In this document: positions 24,444 through 33,344 of the stretch, in pieces
How positions within the stretch are numbered: position 1 is the stretch's first letter
How the letters are laid out: every line of letters starts with the position of its first letter
Source of the DNA: Novosphingopyxis sp965218915
GTDB lineage: Bacteria > Pseudomonadota > Alphaproteobacteria > Sphingomonadales > Sphingomonadaceae
Assembly: GCF_965218915.1 (NCBI RefSeq)
Contig: NZ_OZ244708.1
Location: 2,418,001 to 2,482,000, forward strand
Length of the DNA: 64,000 nucleotides
Direction of reading: 5' to 3'
Program-made: the position numbers and the translations under genes
The notes under the pieces: generated by a model
Told to the model about the DNA's origin: nothing
Database searches by the model: none
Seen by the model: only the letters and a program-made list of their open reading frames with translations

Positions 24444-26149
24444 ACGGACCCGCCTTCGGTGCCAGTGCGATCGGAACGTCGCCGGTCAATGCAACTGGCA
24501 CGGTTTCTGCAAAGCCCGCTGCGATGCTTGGCAATTCGCTTCCCTTCCGTCTCCAGCTGGAGGCCTCGACCGCGCCGCTGACGCCCATGGGAACCGGCCC
24601 CGTGCTCCAGCGCGACGAACGCTTCGTCATGCCGAGCTGCATGGGCGACGGTTTCGATCCGCTCGGCGACGAGACGGCCGGCGTAACGGCGGGCGGCGAC
24701 AAATCCGCGCAGGATGATGATAAAGAAACCGGGGACACCCCGCTGCCGGCACCGCCGGTCATCTTCGATATCGCGCTGCCTGTTACCCCGGCCACCGCCG
24801 ATGCGGTCACCCGTCGCGGTTCAATCGGACCGGGTTCGGCCAATATCGACGAGCGCCGCGGCGTGCCCGTCCAGGCTTTTGCCGTCGATATGACGCATGT
24901 TGCCGCCGCAACCGAAACCGGGCGGGAGATTGCTCCCGAACTGACCGATCCGCCGCGTCTCCGCCCGCTGCCTGCAGGCATCACCCCGCCGATAATTCCG
25001 GCAGTACAGATTCCGGCCACACGGATTTCGGCAACGCCGCGTCCGCTATCGCCCCAAGCACAACTGCGTTTCGACGGATCAAGTCCATCGACGACCACAC
25101 CGGTTCAGGCGCCGATGGCCGAAATTGACCGCGTCGAACCGGGCATGACGGCATCCGAAACGAAGCGCTCCGATCCGGCCGGATCGGCCGCGCCGGTCTC
25201 CGGTCAGGCGAAAGCCCCGCCCTTGGCCACCGCCCCGACGACGCCCGCACCCATCATGACGCGGGGCGAACGCCAGGAGATGGCGCAGCACAGTGCTCCC
25301 CCGGCCGACGCGGCGGTTACCGGAACCGATATACTTGCCGAGACGCAGCTTGGCGTCGCCGCGTCCGACCAGCGAATCATGCAGCGCCGCGCCAACGCGC
25401 CGGCCGTCCGCGGCGACCGGCTCTACGCGGCGGTGGACCAACCGGTCGACAGCGATCACGTCGCGCGTCCGATGGCATCGGCGCTCGAAAGCCGGCGCTT
25501 CGAAGCCGGCCGCGCCGCGCCGGTGACAGGGAACTCCGGTCAATCGACGACAGCCCCGGCGATGATACAGACCGTCGATACCGCCTCATCGCAAATCCAC
25601 AATTTCGCGGGATCGCTGGCGCAGCAAATCCAGCCTCAGCCGAGCGCAAGCGCCGCCCCGGCCATGTTCGCGCCCGCCGCCCCGATCCCGTTCGACCGGC
25701 AGTTCGGCCAGCGCGTGGGTTCGGCGATCGGCGCGGCGATGAACGCGATGTCGGTCAAGGACGGCATGCTGCTCCTGCAGATTGCGCCCGAACGGCTCGG
25801 CAAGATCGAGATCGCCATCGATCGCGGCAGCGACCGGCTCCAGATCACCACCGAGAACGAGGCAGTGCGCGGCGCGATCGCGCAGGCGCATAGCCGGATC
25901 GAACATGAACTGCGCACCGTGGGCCACCGCATCGGCTCGATCGAGGTCGAAACGCGCGATGCCGGAACCAGCGGCAATGCCGGGCAGAACCAGAGCGGCG
26001 CACAGCAGCGCGGGCAGGACAATGCCGCGCAGCAATCCCATCAGCCGCGGCCCGATCCGCGTACACTTTCGCTTGATCACGGCGGCGAGCGCGCAGCCGA
26101 CACGCCGCGCGACAAACCCCGCCCCTCTTCCAACATCGTTTACGCCTGA
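24440..26149 (+). CDS. fliK: Hook-length control protein FliK
   Basis: 569 residues. The long N-terminal part is proline/alanine/threonine-rich and disordered. The C-terminal Flg_hook domain (about 430-515) is well conserved: RVGSAIGAAMNAMSVKDGML, then LLQIAPERLGKIEIAIDRGS. The tail is Gln-rich and low in complexity. FliK is exported during hook growth, measures length and switches FlhB specificity. The N-terminal coding region carries a sigma-54-like sequence (24496-24511). Confidence 0.92.
   Translation: MNGPAFGASAIGTSPVNATGTVSAKPAAMLGNSLPFRLQLEASTAPLTPMGTGPVLQRDERFVMPSCMGDGFDPLGDETAGVTAGGDKSAQDDDKETGDTPLPAPPVIFDIALPVTPATADAVTRRGSIGPGSANIDERRGVPVQAFAVDMTHVAAATETGREIAPELTDPPRLRPLPAGITPPIIPAVQIPATRISATPRPLSPQAQLRFDGSSPSTTTPVQAPMAEIDRVEPGMTASETKRSDPAGSAAPVSGQAKAPPLATAPTTPAPIMTRGERQEMAQHSAPPADAAVTGTDILAETQLGVAASDQRIMQRRANAPAVRGDRLYAAVDQPVDSDHVARPMASALESRRFEAGRAAPVTGNSGQSTTAPAMIQTVDTASSQIHNFAGSLAQQIQPQPSASAAPAMFAPAAPIPFDRQFGQRVGSAIGAAMNAMSVKDGMLLLQIAPERLGKIEIAIDRGSDRLQITTENEAVRGAIAQAHSRIEHELRTVGHRIGSIEVETRDAGTSGNAGQNQSGAQQRGQDNAAQQSHQPRPDPRTLSLDHGGERAADTPRDKPRPSSNIVYA
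24496..24511 (+). promoter_or_regulatory. Sigma-54-like sequence inside fliK
   Basis: TGGCACG-GTTT-CTGCA, one mismatch from the consensus (C for T at the start of the -12 element). It overlaps codons that are unusual for this genome (ACT, GTT, TCT, GCA). It could be an internal promoter for fliK-fliL onward, or chance. Confidence 0.4.
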
Positions 26150-26181
26150 TCAGGCGCCCAGACAAACCCCGGAGCTCGACC

Positions 26182-26730
26182 ATGTCCGATGAAAAACCGC
26201 CCAAGAAGAAGGGCAAGCTAAAGAAACTGATGCTGCCGCTTGCCGGCATCGTCGTAATTGGCGGCGCCGGCGGGGCGGGCGGTTATTTCTATTCGGGCAT
26301 GATGGGCGGCCATGAAAAAGGCGAGGAAAAGCCCGAATTGCCCAAGCTCGTCCTGAAGGACGGCAGCACTGTCGATGCACCGGCCAGCGGCAAGCTTGCC
26401 AACAAGGCCAAATACAAGGTCACCTACCATCCGATCGAGGAGAGCTTCACCAGCAATCTGCGCGGCGGTTCGGGCTTTGCGCAGGCGGAGATGGCGGTCT
26501 CGACATTCTACGACGAAAGCGTGATCGAGGCGCTGACCGAGCATGACATCGCCGTGCGCAACGCCATCGTGCTGGAGCTGGCCGACACCGACGGCACCGC
26601 GCTCGAAACGATCGAGGGCAAAACCGAGCTCGCCCATCGCCTATGCGACCGGATCAATCAGACGCTGGAACAAAAGACCGGCTTCGGCGGCATCGACGAA
26701 GTCTATTTCACCAAGCTCGTGCTGCAATAA
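26182..26730 (+). CDS. fliL: Flagellar basal-body protein FliL
   Basis: 182 residues. A short cytoplasmic lysine-rich start (DEKPPKKKGKLKK) is followed by one membrane helix (LMLPLAGIVVIGGAGGAGGY). The periplasmic domain (EMAVSTFYDESVIEALTEHD, then IAVRNAIVLELADTD) and the tail (GFGGIDEVYFTKLVLQ) are the FliL signature. FliL surrounds the stator and supports torque. It begins 32 bases after fliK; fliM follows 4 bases later. Confidence 0.94.
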   Translation: MSDEKPPKKKGKLKKLMLPLAGIVVIGGAGGAGGYFYSGMMGGHEKGEEKPELPKLVLKDGSTVDAPASGKLANKAKYKVTYHPIEESFTSNLRGGSGFAQAEMAVSTFYDESVIEALTEHDIAVRNAIVLELADTDGTALETIEGKTELAHRLCDRINQTLEQKTGFGGIDEVYFTKLVLQ

Positions 26731-26734
26731 GCCG

Positions 26735-27667
26735 ATGAACGCCAAACCCTCCCTATCCGGTCCTGACGCCGCCACCAAGGAGGCAGCCACCGACGCTGTA
26801 GCCGCCGCGCACAGCTTCCCGCGGCGCGACAGCAGCGAGGCCGATGTGATGCCGATCGCGCGGCGCACCGCCAAGCAGCTTGCCAGCGGCCTGCGCAGCG
26901 CGCTGCAGCCGCTCGCCAGCGAACGGCTGACGGTGACGCCCGGACAGCCGCGGATCGAGGAGCATCAGGAATGGCTGGCGGCGCAAGGCACGTCGATGGG
27001 CCTCGCTTTCTACCAGCTGCCACCGATGAAGGGGCGCCTGGCGCTGCGGCTGCCGCATGATCTGATCGCCGCGCTGGTCGATGCCTTTTTCGGCGGATCG
27101 ATCGCGCGCGGTAAAGCGAAAAAGAGCGATTATTCGCCCACCGACATGCGCCTGATGCATCGCATCGCCGCGTCGGTCGCGCCGCAACTGGGCGCGGCCT
27201 GGGCCGAGTTCGGACCGTTCCGCTGTCTGCCCGCCGGGCTCACCGACGATCCCGAGGAAGCCAAGATCGCCAAAGGCGACGCCGCGCTGCTGGTCCAGCC
27301 CTTCACTCTGTCCTATCCCGGCGACGTCTCCTTCACGATCGATCTGATCTATCCGGTCGACATGATCCAGTCGGCCCGCGAGGAATGGTGTCTTGCCTCG
27401 CCCGCCGACGCCATGCCGTGCGATCCCGCATGGCGGCAGGATCTGGGCTGCGCGCTGTCCGACATCTTCATTCCCGTGCGCTCGGTGCTCGCCCGGCCGA
27501 CCATGACCCTGCCCGAACTCGCCGATCTCAAGCCCGGCGACATCATCCCCATTCCCCCGGCGCGCAACCTGCCGCTGATCGTCGGCGACCGCACTTTTGC
27601 GCGCGGCAGCCTCGGCGAGCAGAACGGCCTCGCCGCCTTCCGTATCGACTATATCGAGAAAGGATAA
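26735..27667 (+). CDS. fliM: Flagellar motor switch protein FliM
   Basis: 310 residues from the ATG at 26735. The central CheC-like fold (LALRLPHDLIAALVDAFFGG, then YSPTDMRLMHRIAASVAPQL) and the C-terminal SpoA domain (RPTMTLPELADLKPGDIIPI, then PPARNLPLIVGDRTFARGSL) are diagnostic. The N-terminal CheY-binding motif (LSQ.EID in enterics) is not clear. FliM forms the C-ring middle between FliG and FliN. Confidence 0.94.
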   Translation: MNAKPSLSGPDAATKEAATDAVAAAHSFPRRDSSEADVMPIARRTAKQLASGLRSALQPLASERLTVTPGQPRIEEHQEWLAAQGTSMGLAFYQLPPMKGRLALRLPHDLIAALVDAFFGGSIARGKAKKSDYSPTDMRLMHRIAASVAPQLGAAWAEFGPFRCLPAGLTDDPEEAKIAKGDAALLVQPFTLSYPGDVSFTIDLIYPVDMIQSAREEWCLASPADAMPCDPAWRQDLGCALSDIFIPVRSVLARPTMTLPELADLKPGDIIPIPPARNLPLIVGDRTFARGSLGEQNGLAAFRIDYIEKG

Positions 27668-27671
27668 GCGC

Positions 27672-28052
27672 ATGAGCGACATGACCGAGGCGCCGAGCCT
27701 CGCCGATGCCACCGACCCTATGGGCGGCAACGGGTCGGCAATTTCTTGCCGGGACGGTAACCATAGTTTTGCCGACGAGACCGCCGATCATTACCGCTTC
27801 CTCGCCGATATTCCGGTGCGGCTGTCGGTCGAAGTCGGCAATGTATCGTTAAAATTGTCTGAAATCATGGACTTGAGTGAGGGCTCGGTGGTCGAGCTCG
27901 GGCGGCAGGCGAGCGAGCTGCTCGATATCAACGTAAATGGCACGCTGGTTGCAAGAGGGGAAGTCGTGACCGTCGACGGCCGGTTCGGCATCCGCGTAGC
28001 GGAAGTCGTTTCCAAGAACGTCGGAGGTGCGAAAGTCGAAAGGCGTGCCTAG
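27672..28052 (+). CDS. fliN: Flagellar motor switch protein FliN
   Basis: 126 residues from the ATG at 27672. The SpoA domain reads ADIPVRLSVEVGNVSLKLSE, then GSVVELGRQASELLDINVNG, then TLVARGEVVTVDGRFGIRVA, which is textbook FliN. Codon use is noticeably more AT-rich than its neighbours (TTA, AAA, TTG, TCT, AGA, GTA), and a perfect sigma-54 sequence is embedded at 27938-27953. The stop overlaps the GTG start of fliO. Confidence 0.96.
   Translation: MSDMTEAPSLADATDPMGGNGSAISCRDGNHSFADETADHYRFLADIPVRLSVEVGNVSLKLSEIMDLSEGSVVELGRQASELLDINVNGTLVARGEVVTVDGRFGIRVAEVVSKNVGGAKVERRA
27938..27953 (+). promoter_or_regulatory. Perfect sigma-54 consensus inside fliN
   Basis: TGGCACG-CTGG-TTGCA, full match with correct spacing, 99 bases before fliO. 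The -12 box falls on the codons GTT-GCA-AGA, which are rare in this GC-rich genome. The encoded peptide NGTLVARGE is conserved in FliN, so chance cannot be excluded. If active it would boost fliO-P-Q-R-flhB. Confidence 0.5.
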
Positions 28053-28441
28053 TGACCTATTACATCCTCAAGCTGGTGATCATGCTGCCGCTGATGGCGG
28101 CCATGATCGTGGGGGCCTTGTGGTTATATCGTAAATACCAGCCGGGCATGGTCCAGGGTGTCCGCCAGCGCGATCTCAGGCTGGTAGAGACGCTGTCCAT
28201 GGGCACGTCCGGCAAGCTCGCGGTGGTCGAATTCGGTGACCAGCGCATCCTGCTCTCGGCGACCCGCGGGAAGATCGAACGGATCGAGGCGCGGGCGATG
28301 ACCGAAGAGGAAAAGCGGCTCGCCGATGCGCCGCCCGCATCCCCCGCCGGCGGCCCGGCGGCCGATGCGGCCAATCCCTTCGCCGCGGTCATGGACCGCG
28401 CGCTCGCCGCCCGCAGATCGCTGCGCCGGGACCGGGACTGA
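28052..28441 (+). CDS. fliO: Flagellar export protein FliO
   Basis: 129 residues from a GTG start that overlaps the fliN stop. One N-terminal membrane helix (LVIMLPLMAAMIVGALWLYR) is followed by the FliO domain (RLVETLSMGTSGKLAVVEFG-like, then DQRILLSATRGKIERIEARA). The tail is Ala/Pro-rich. FliO helps assemble FliP in the export gate. Location between fliN and fliP supports the call. Confidence 0.9.
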   Translation: MTYYILKLVIMLPLMAAMIVGALWLYRKYQPGMVQGVRQRDLRLVETLSMGTSGKLAVVEFGDQRILLSATRGKIERIEARAMTEEEKRLADAPPASPAGGPAADAANPFAAVMDRALAARRSLRRDRD

Positions 28442-28445
28442 TCCG

Positions 28446-29243
28446 ATGCGCGATCCGCTTCGCCATTCCGCCGTTCGCCATACACTCAAGCTCGCGCTCG
28501 CCGCGCTGATCCTGCTGCTGCCCGCCGAACTCGCCGCACAGGCTACCCAAGCCACGCCGGGCGCATCCGAAGCGCTGACCCGCGCGCTGGACGACGTATC
28601 GGGCGACGGCGCGCCGCTGACGCTCAGCTTGCAGATCCTCATCCTGATGGGGCTGCTCACCATCCTGCCCTCGCTGGTGCTGATGATGACCAGCTTCACG
28701 CGGATCATCATCGTGCTCTCGATCCTGCGTCAGGCGCTGGGCCTGCAGCAGACCCCGCCCAACCAGGTGCTGATCGGGCTGTCGCTGTTCCTCTCGCTGT
28801 TCGTGATGGCGCCCTCGATCGAGCAGATCAACACGCGCGCGATCGAACCCTATGGCGCCGATCAGGTCACGCTCGAACAGGCGGTTTCGGTGTCGGGCGA
28901 GGTGTTCCATGCCTTCATGGTCAAGCAGACCCGCCAGACCGATCTCAAATTATTCATGGGTCTGGCCAAGATCGACAGCGTGGAAAGCCCCGAGACGATC
29001 CCCTTCTCGATCCTGCTGCCCGCGTTTGTCACCAGCGAGCTGAAAACCGCTTTCCAGATCGGTTTCATGATTTTCCTGCCGTTCCTGATCATCGATCTGG
29101 TGGTCGCCTCCACGCTGATGGCGCTGGGCATGATGATGCTTTCGCCGACCATCATATCGATGCCGTTCAAGCTTCTCCTCTTCGTCCTGGTCGACGGCTG
29201 GGCGCTCACCATGGGCTCGCTCGCCGGCTCCTTCGTCACCTGA
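28446..29243 (+). CDS. fliP: Flagellar export gate protein FliP
   Basis: 265 residues from the ATG at 28446. It has a cleavable signal peptide (LKLALAALILLLPAELAAQA), as usual for FliP. Hallmarks are MMTSFTRIIIVLSILRQALG, then LQQTPPNQVLIGLSLFLSLF. The C-terminal pair of helices (FLIIDLVVASTLMALGMMML, then SMPFKLLLFVLVDGW) also fits. FliP pentamers with FliR and FliQ make the export pore. Confidence 0.97.
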   Translation: MRDPLRHSAVRHTLKLALAALILLLPAELAAQATQATPGASEALTRALDDVSGDGAPLTLSLQILILMGLLTILPSLVLMMTSFTRIIIVLSILRQALGLQQTPPNQVLIGLSLFLSLFVMAPSIEQINTRAIEPYGADQVTLEQAVSVSGEVFHAFMVKQTRQTDLKLFMGLAKIDSVESPETIPFSILLPAFVTSELKTAFQIGFMIFLPFLIIDLVVASTLMALGMMMLSPTIISMPFKLLLFVLVDGWALTMGSLAGSFVT

Positions 29244-29253
29244 GGCCCGCCAC

Positions 29254-29526
29254 ATGGAACAGACGGATTTCTTCATCGGCATCGCCCAGCAAACGCTCTG
29301 GGTCACCGCGCTCGCCGCCGCCCCGCTCCTGATCCCCGCGCTGGTCGTCGGCATCCTGCTCGGCATGGTGCAGGCGGCGACCTCGATCAACGAGGCGACG
29401 CTCAGCTTCGTGCCCAAGCTGATCGTGGTCGCGTTGATGCTGGCGCTGTTCGGCGGATCGATCCTCTATCTGATCGCCGATTTCACGATCGACACCTATA
29501 ATCGCATTCCGGAAATCCTGGTATGA
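29254..29526 (+). CDS. fliQ: Flagellar export gate protein FliQ
   Basis: 90 residues with two membrane helices: LWVTALAAAPLLIPALVVGI and LIVVALMLALFGGSILYLIA. Between them is MVQAATSINEATLSFVPK, the FliQ signature. It starts 10 bases after fliP and overlaps the fliR ATG by 4 bases. Confidence 0.96.
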   Translation: MEQTDFFIGIAQQTLWVTALAAAPLLIPALVVGILLGMVQAATSINEATLSFVPKLIVVALMLALFGGSILYLIADFTIDTYNRIPEILV

Positions 29527-30305
29527 TCGCACCCGCTTTTGCAGGCGCGGAGGATCAGCTCTGGCAATGGGCGATGGCGATGATCCGGCCCGGCGCCGCG
29601 CTCATCGCCGCGCCCATATTCGGCGCCGCGCAGGTGCCGTTGCAGCTGCGCATCATCCTGGCGCTGATGATCGGCATCGCCGCCACCGGCCCGGCCGGCG
29701 CGGTCATGCCGGCCGAGACGCTGGCGAGCTTCGCGGGCTTCCTGTTCCTGGCGGGCGAAGTCGTCGTCGGCGTCGCCATCGGCTTCGCGCTGCAGATCGG
29801 GTTTTCCGCCGCCTTCGTGGCGGGCGAGACGCTCAGCAACGCCATGGGCCTGGGCTTCGCTTCGATGAACGATCCGCAGTCCGGCGCCTCGACCCCGGTG
29901 GTCGGCCAGTTCCTCTCGATCCTCGCCACGCTGCTGCTGCTGGCGATGGACGGGCATCTCATGCTGATCTCGATCATCGTCGACAGCTATCGCACGCTCC
30001 CGCCGGGCCACGCCTTTCCCGGTTTCGCGGCGATCGACGATCTGGTGCGCTTCGGCGGCTCGCTGTTCTCGCTCGGCCTCTTGATCGCGATGCCGGTCGG
30101 CGCCTCGCTGATCCTGATCCAGATCGTCATGGCGATGCTCGCGCGTTCGGCGCCCGCGCTGAACCTGTTCGCGGTCGGCCTGCCGGTCGCGCTGCTGTCG
30201 GGCCTGATCCTGCTTGCCGTCGCCGCGCCGGTGATGGCCGACGGCGTGATGCACGCCATGGCGGACGGGCTCGACCAGTCGCGCCTGATCGCGGGGGGAC
30301 GCTGA
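29523..30305 (+). CDS. fliR: Flagellar export gate protein FliR
   Basis: 260 residues, about six membrane helices. Conserved parts include RPGAALIAAPIFGAAQVPLQ, then GEVVVGVAIGFALQIGFSAA and AGETLSNAMGLGFASMNDPQ. FliR caps the FliP-FliQ pore. It is coupled to fliQ by overlap; flhB follows with 1 base between. Confidence 0.96.
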   Translation: MIAPAFAGAEDQLWQWAMAMIRPGAALIAAPIFGAAQVPLQLRIILALMIGIAATGPAGAVMPAETLASFAGFLFLAGEVVVGVAIGFALQIGFSAAFVAGETLSNAMGLGFASMNDPQSGASTPVVGQFLSILATLLLLAMDGHLMLISIIVDSYRTLPPGHAFPGFAAIDDLVRFGGSLFSLGLLIAMPVGASLILIQIVMAMLARSAPALNLFAVGLPVALLSGLILLAVAAPVMADGVMHAMADGLDQSRLIAGGR

Positions 30306-30306
30306 G

Positions 30307-31449
30307 ATGAGCGATTCCCCCTCCGGCGGCGGCGAGAAAACCGAAGATCCAACCCAGAAACGGCTCAAGGACAGCGCCAAGAAGGGCGATGTCCTGCAGT
30401 CCAAGGAACTGGGCGTGGCGCTGATCATGATCGGCGGCGCGGCGATGTTCTGGCTGTTCGGCGGTAGGCTGCTCGACGCCAGTTCCTCGGTGGTGCGATC
30501 CGGGCTCATGTTCGGCCCGCAGGACATCGAAAGCTTCGATATGGGCGGACGCACGCTGAAACTGGTCGCGCCGCTGGCGCTGCCGTTCGGCGGGATGGCG
30601 CTGCTGCTCATCCTCGCCGCGATCGGAACCCCTGCCATGCTCGGTTCGCTCGGCTTCCGCTGGTCCGCGATCAGCGTCAAGCCGTCCAAGATGAATCCCG
30701 GTTCGGGTTTCAAGCGCATGTTCGGAATGCACGCGGTGATCGAGCTGTCCAAGGCGCTGGCCAAGGTTACCCTGATGGGCACCGTCGGCACTATCCTTAT
30801 CTTTTCGTCGGTGCACGACATGGTGCAGCTCGGCCTCGGCGATATCCGCAGCAGCCTCGGCGCTTTCGGCGGGCTGTTCGTCACCACGGTGATCGCGATG
30901 GCCGGCTGCCTCGTCGTCATCGCGATGATCGACGTGCCCGCGCAATGGTTCCAGCGCAACCAGAAGCTGCGCATGACCAAGCAGGAGGTGAAGGACGAGC
31001 ACAAGGAAAGCGAAGGCTCGCCCGAGGTCAAGCAGGCGATCCGCCAGCGTCAGCATGCGATGATGAGCGGTTCGGCGCGCGGCGCCGTCGAGGACGCCAC
31101 GGTGCTGCTGGTCAACCCGACCCATTTTGCGGTGGCGCTGCGCTACGACCAGTCGCGCGATGCCGCGCCGGTCGTGCTGTTCCGTGGCCGCGGCGAACTG
31201 GCGCTGGTGATGCGCGAACTGGCCGAGGACGCCAAGGTGCCGGTGCTGCATTATCCCGAGCTGACGCGCGCGATCTATTACACGTCCAAGCCCAACCATA
31301 TCGTCGACGAGCGGCTGTATATGGCCGTCGCCGCGCTGCTCGCCTTCCTGTTCCGGCTGGACAGCGAGATGGGCGGGCACACCGAGCGGCCCGACATCGC
31401 CGTGCCGGACGACCTCAAATTCGACGCCGAGGGTCGGCTTTCGCCCTAA
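30307..31449 (+). CDS. flhB: Flagellar export switch protein FlhB
   Basis: 380 residues. The N-terminal EKTEDPTQKRLKDSAKKGDV motif and four membrane helices are typical. The autocleavage site NPTH lies at residues 270-273 (VLLVNPTHFAVALRY), almost the same position as in Salmonella (269-272). The C-terminal cytoplasmic part switches the gate from rod/hook to filament substrates after FliK signals. Its stop codon lies inside the -35 region of the fliD sigma-28 promoter. Confidence 0.97.
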   Translation: MSDSPSGGGEKTEDPTQKRLKDSAKKGDVLQSKELGVALIMIGGAAMFWLFGGRLLDASSSVVRSGLMFGPQDIESFDMGGRTLKLVAPLALPFGGMALLLILAAIGTPAMLGSLGFRWSAISVKPSKMNPGSGFKRMFGMHAVIELSKALAKVTLMGTVGTILIFSSVHDMVQLGLGDIRSSLGAFGGLFVTTVIAMAGCLVVIAMIDVPAQWFQRNQKLRMTKQEVKDEHKESEGSPEVKQAIRQRQHAMMSGSARGAVEDATVLLVNPTHFAVALRYDQSRDAAPVVLFRGRGELALVMRELAEDAKVPVLHYPELTRAIYYTSKPNHIVDERLYMAVAALLAFLFRLDSEMGGHTERPDIAVPDDLKFDAEGRLSP

Positions 31450-31474
31450 AGTTCCACCGCCGCCTGCCGTTACA
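31446..31474 (+). promoter_or_regulatory. Sigma-28 promoter of fliD-fliS
   Basis: CTAAA-N16-CCGTTACA. The -35 box overlaps the flhB stop codon. It ends 19 bases before the fliD ATG, giving a very short leader. It lets the filament cap and flagellin chaperone be made late, with the flagellins, while read-through from fliE-flhB supplies a basal level. Confidence 0.82.
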
Positions 31475-31493
31475 GCCTTCAGAAAGGGCGCCC

Positions 31494-32900
31494 ATGCTTT
31501 CCAGTATCTCCAATCTCGTCAGCGGCCAGTCCGGGATCAACTCGGCGCAGCTCGTCGCGGACCTTGTCGCGGCGACGCGCGAGCCGCGCGAGGTGACGAT
31601 CCAGCAAAAGCAGCAGCTCAACAGCGCACGCATCTCCGCGCTCGCTTCGGCCTCGTCCTCGCTGGGCACCTTTTCCGAAGCGCTGAGCACCATCCTAGAC
31701 GGGCGCCGCTTCACCGGCAATCTGGTCTCCAGCGACGGCGGGGTGGCAACCGCCAGCTTCATCGACGGCCAGACACCCAAGGGCCTGCCGGTCACGATGG
31801 AAGTGAAGCAGCTCGCCTCCGAACAGCGCGTGATATCGAAGAACTACACCGCCGCGACGGACGCGGTCGGCCAAGGCACGCTGAAGCTGACGACCAGCAG
31901 CGGCGCCTTCAACATCGTCATCGGCACGGGCAACGACAGCCTGATCGGCCTGCGCGATGCGATCAACGATGCGGATGCAGGCGTCACCGCCAATATCGTA
32001 ACCGACAATCGCGGTACGCGGCTCGTCGTCGAGGGCAAGGAAGGCGCCAATCAGAGCTTCACGCTGGTGGGGCCGGCAAAGCCTTTCTTCGGCGCGGCGA
32101 GCAAGCTTAACGATTTCAATTACCCGGCCAACAGCAATGGCGGCATGACCCTGGTCGCGCCGGCCAGCGACAGCATCATCGTGGTCGACGGCATCGAACT
32201 TGTGAACAGTTCCAACACGATCGACAATGCGGTCGAGGGCGTGCGCCTCGACCTGCTCTCGGCCAAGCCGGGCACCAAGATCACCATCTCCAGCGACACG
32301 CCGGCGGCGACGACGCGCGATCTGGTGAGCGAGTTCATCGATGCGTTCAATACATTGAAAAACGGGCTCAACACCGCCACCGCTCCCGGGATCGAGGGCG
32401 CCACGGCCGGGCCGCTCGCGGGCAACAGCGCCATTCGCGACATGGCCCAGCGTCTGGGCCGGATGAGCTCGACGATTCTGTCGGCTGACGGACCGTATCG
32501 CACGCTGGCGGACATCGGCGTGCGGACCGCACGCGACGGCACGCTGGAGCTCGACAGCGCCACGTTCGACCGCGCCATGGCCGCCAATCCGGAAGCCGTC
32601 GCGCAGATGCTCGATCCGATCGAGCCCGACGCCAATCACCGCGGGCTCGCCGGAACGCTCGAGGACGTGAAGTCCGCGCTGCAGGACAAGAACAGCCCGC
32701 TCAGCTTGGCCAAGACGCGGTTCGAGCAGGTCAACAAGCAACTCGCCGAACTGCGCGAGAAGCTGGACGACGATATCGAACGCTACGAGGCCAATCTGCA
32801 GCAGACCTTTGCCAATATGGACCGCCAGCTCGCGGTGCTGCGGCAGACGCAGCAATATGTCGAGCAGCAGGTCTCGATCTGGAACAACAGCGACAACTAA
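31494..32900 (+). CDS. fliD: Filament cap protein FliD
   Basis: 468 residues from the ATG at 31494 (MLSSISNLVSGQSGINSAQL); the longer frame upstream belongs to flhB sequence. The N-terminal FliD_N block is QLVADLVAATREPREVTIQQ, with LGTFSEALSTILDGRRF. The C-terminal FliD_C part is TRDLVSEFIDAFNTLKNGLN and the final coiled coil FEQVNKQLAELREKLDDDIE. FliD caps the growing filament. fliS follows after 21 bases. Confidence 0.95.
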   Translation: MLSSISNLVSGQSGINSAQLVADLVAATREPREVTIQQKQQLNSARISALASASSSLGTFSEALSTILDGRRFTGNLVSSDGGVATASFIDGQTPKGLPVTMEVKQLASEQRVISKNYTAATDAVGQGTLKLTTSSGAFNIVIGTGNDSLIGLRDAINDADAGVTANIVTDNRGTRLVVEGKEGANQSFTLVGPAKPFFGAASKLNDFNYPANSNGGMTLVAPASDSIIVVDGIELVNSSNTIDNAVEGVRLDLLSAKPGTKITISSDTPAATTRDLVSEFIDAFNTLKNGLNTATAPGIEGATAGPLAGNSAIRDMAQRLGRMSSTILSADGPYRTLADIGVRTARDGTLELDSATFDRAMAANPEAVAQMLDPIEPDANHRGLAGTLEDVKSALQDKNSPLSLAKTRFEQVNKQLAELREKLDDDIERYEANLQQTFANMDRQLAVLRQTQQYVEQQVSIWNNSDN

Positions 32901-32921
32901 GTCTCAACGGGGATCTCGACG

Positions 32922-33314
32922 ATGTATTATGCAGCAGGCCGCGCCATGGCGCAGAGCTACGGCGCCGTGGACAAGACCAGCCGGATCGCCGCGGCCAGCC
33001 CGCACGAGCTGGTCGAGATCCTGTTCGAGCAACTGCTCCTCAGGATCGACCGCGCGGTGCGCTGCGTCGAGCGCGGCGACATGGCGGGCATGTTCCAATC
33101 GCGCGCCAAGGCGTCGGACATCTTGAACGCGCTGGACGAAAGTCTGGACTTCGAACGCGGCGGCGAGATCGCGACCGCGCTCGCCATCGTCTACCGCGAG
33201 GCGTCGAACCGGATCAACGAAGCGCAGGGCGACAATGCCGGCGCGGTGCTGATTTCGGCGCGCGAGATCGTAGCCGAGATTTCGGAAGCATGGACGGAGA
33301 TCGGGAAGCGCTGA
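32922..33314 (+). CDS. fliS: Flagellin export chaperone FliS
   Basis: 130 residues, helical. AAASPHELVEILFEQLLLRI, then LNALDESLDFERGGEIATAL, is the FliS signature (the AsphxLi.mLydgal-type block). It binds flagellin C-termini in the cytosol and guides them to FlhA. Last gene of the fliE-fliS run. Confidence 0.93.
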   Translation: MYYAAGRAMAQSYGAVDKTSRIAAASPHELVEILFEQLLLRIDRAVRCVERGDMAGMFQSRAKASDILNALDESLDFERGGEIATALAIVYREASNRINEAQGDNAGAVLISAREIVAEISEAWTEIGKR

Positions 33315-33344
33315 GTTTCCTCAACTCCTACATTTCCATTCGCT

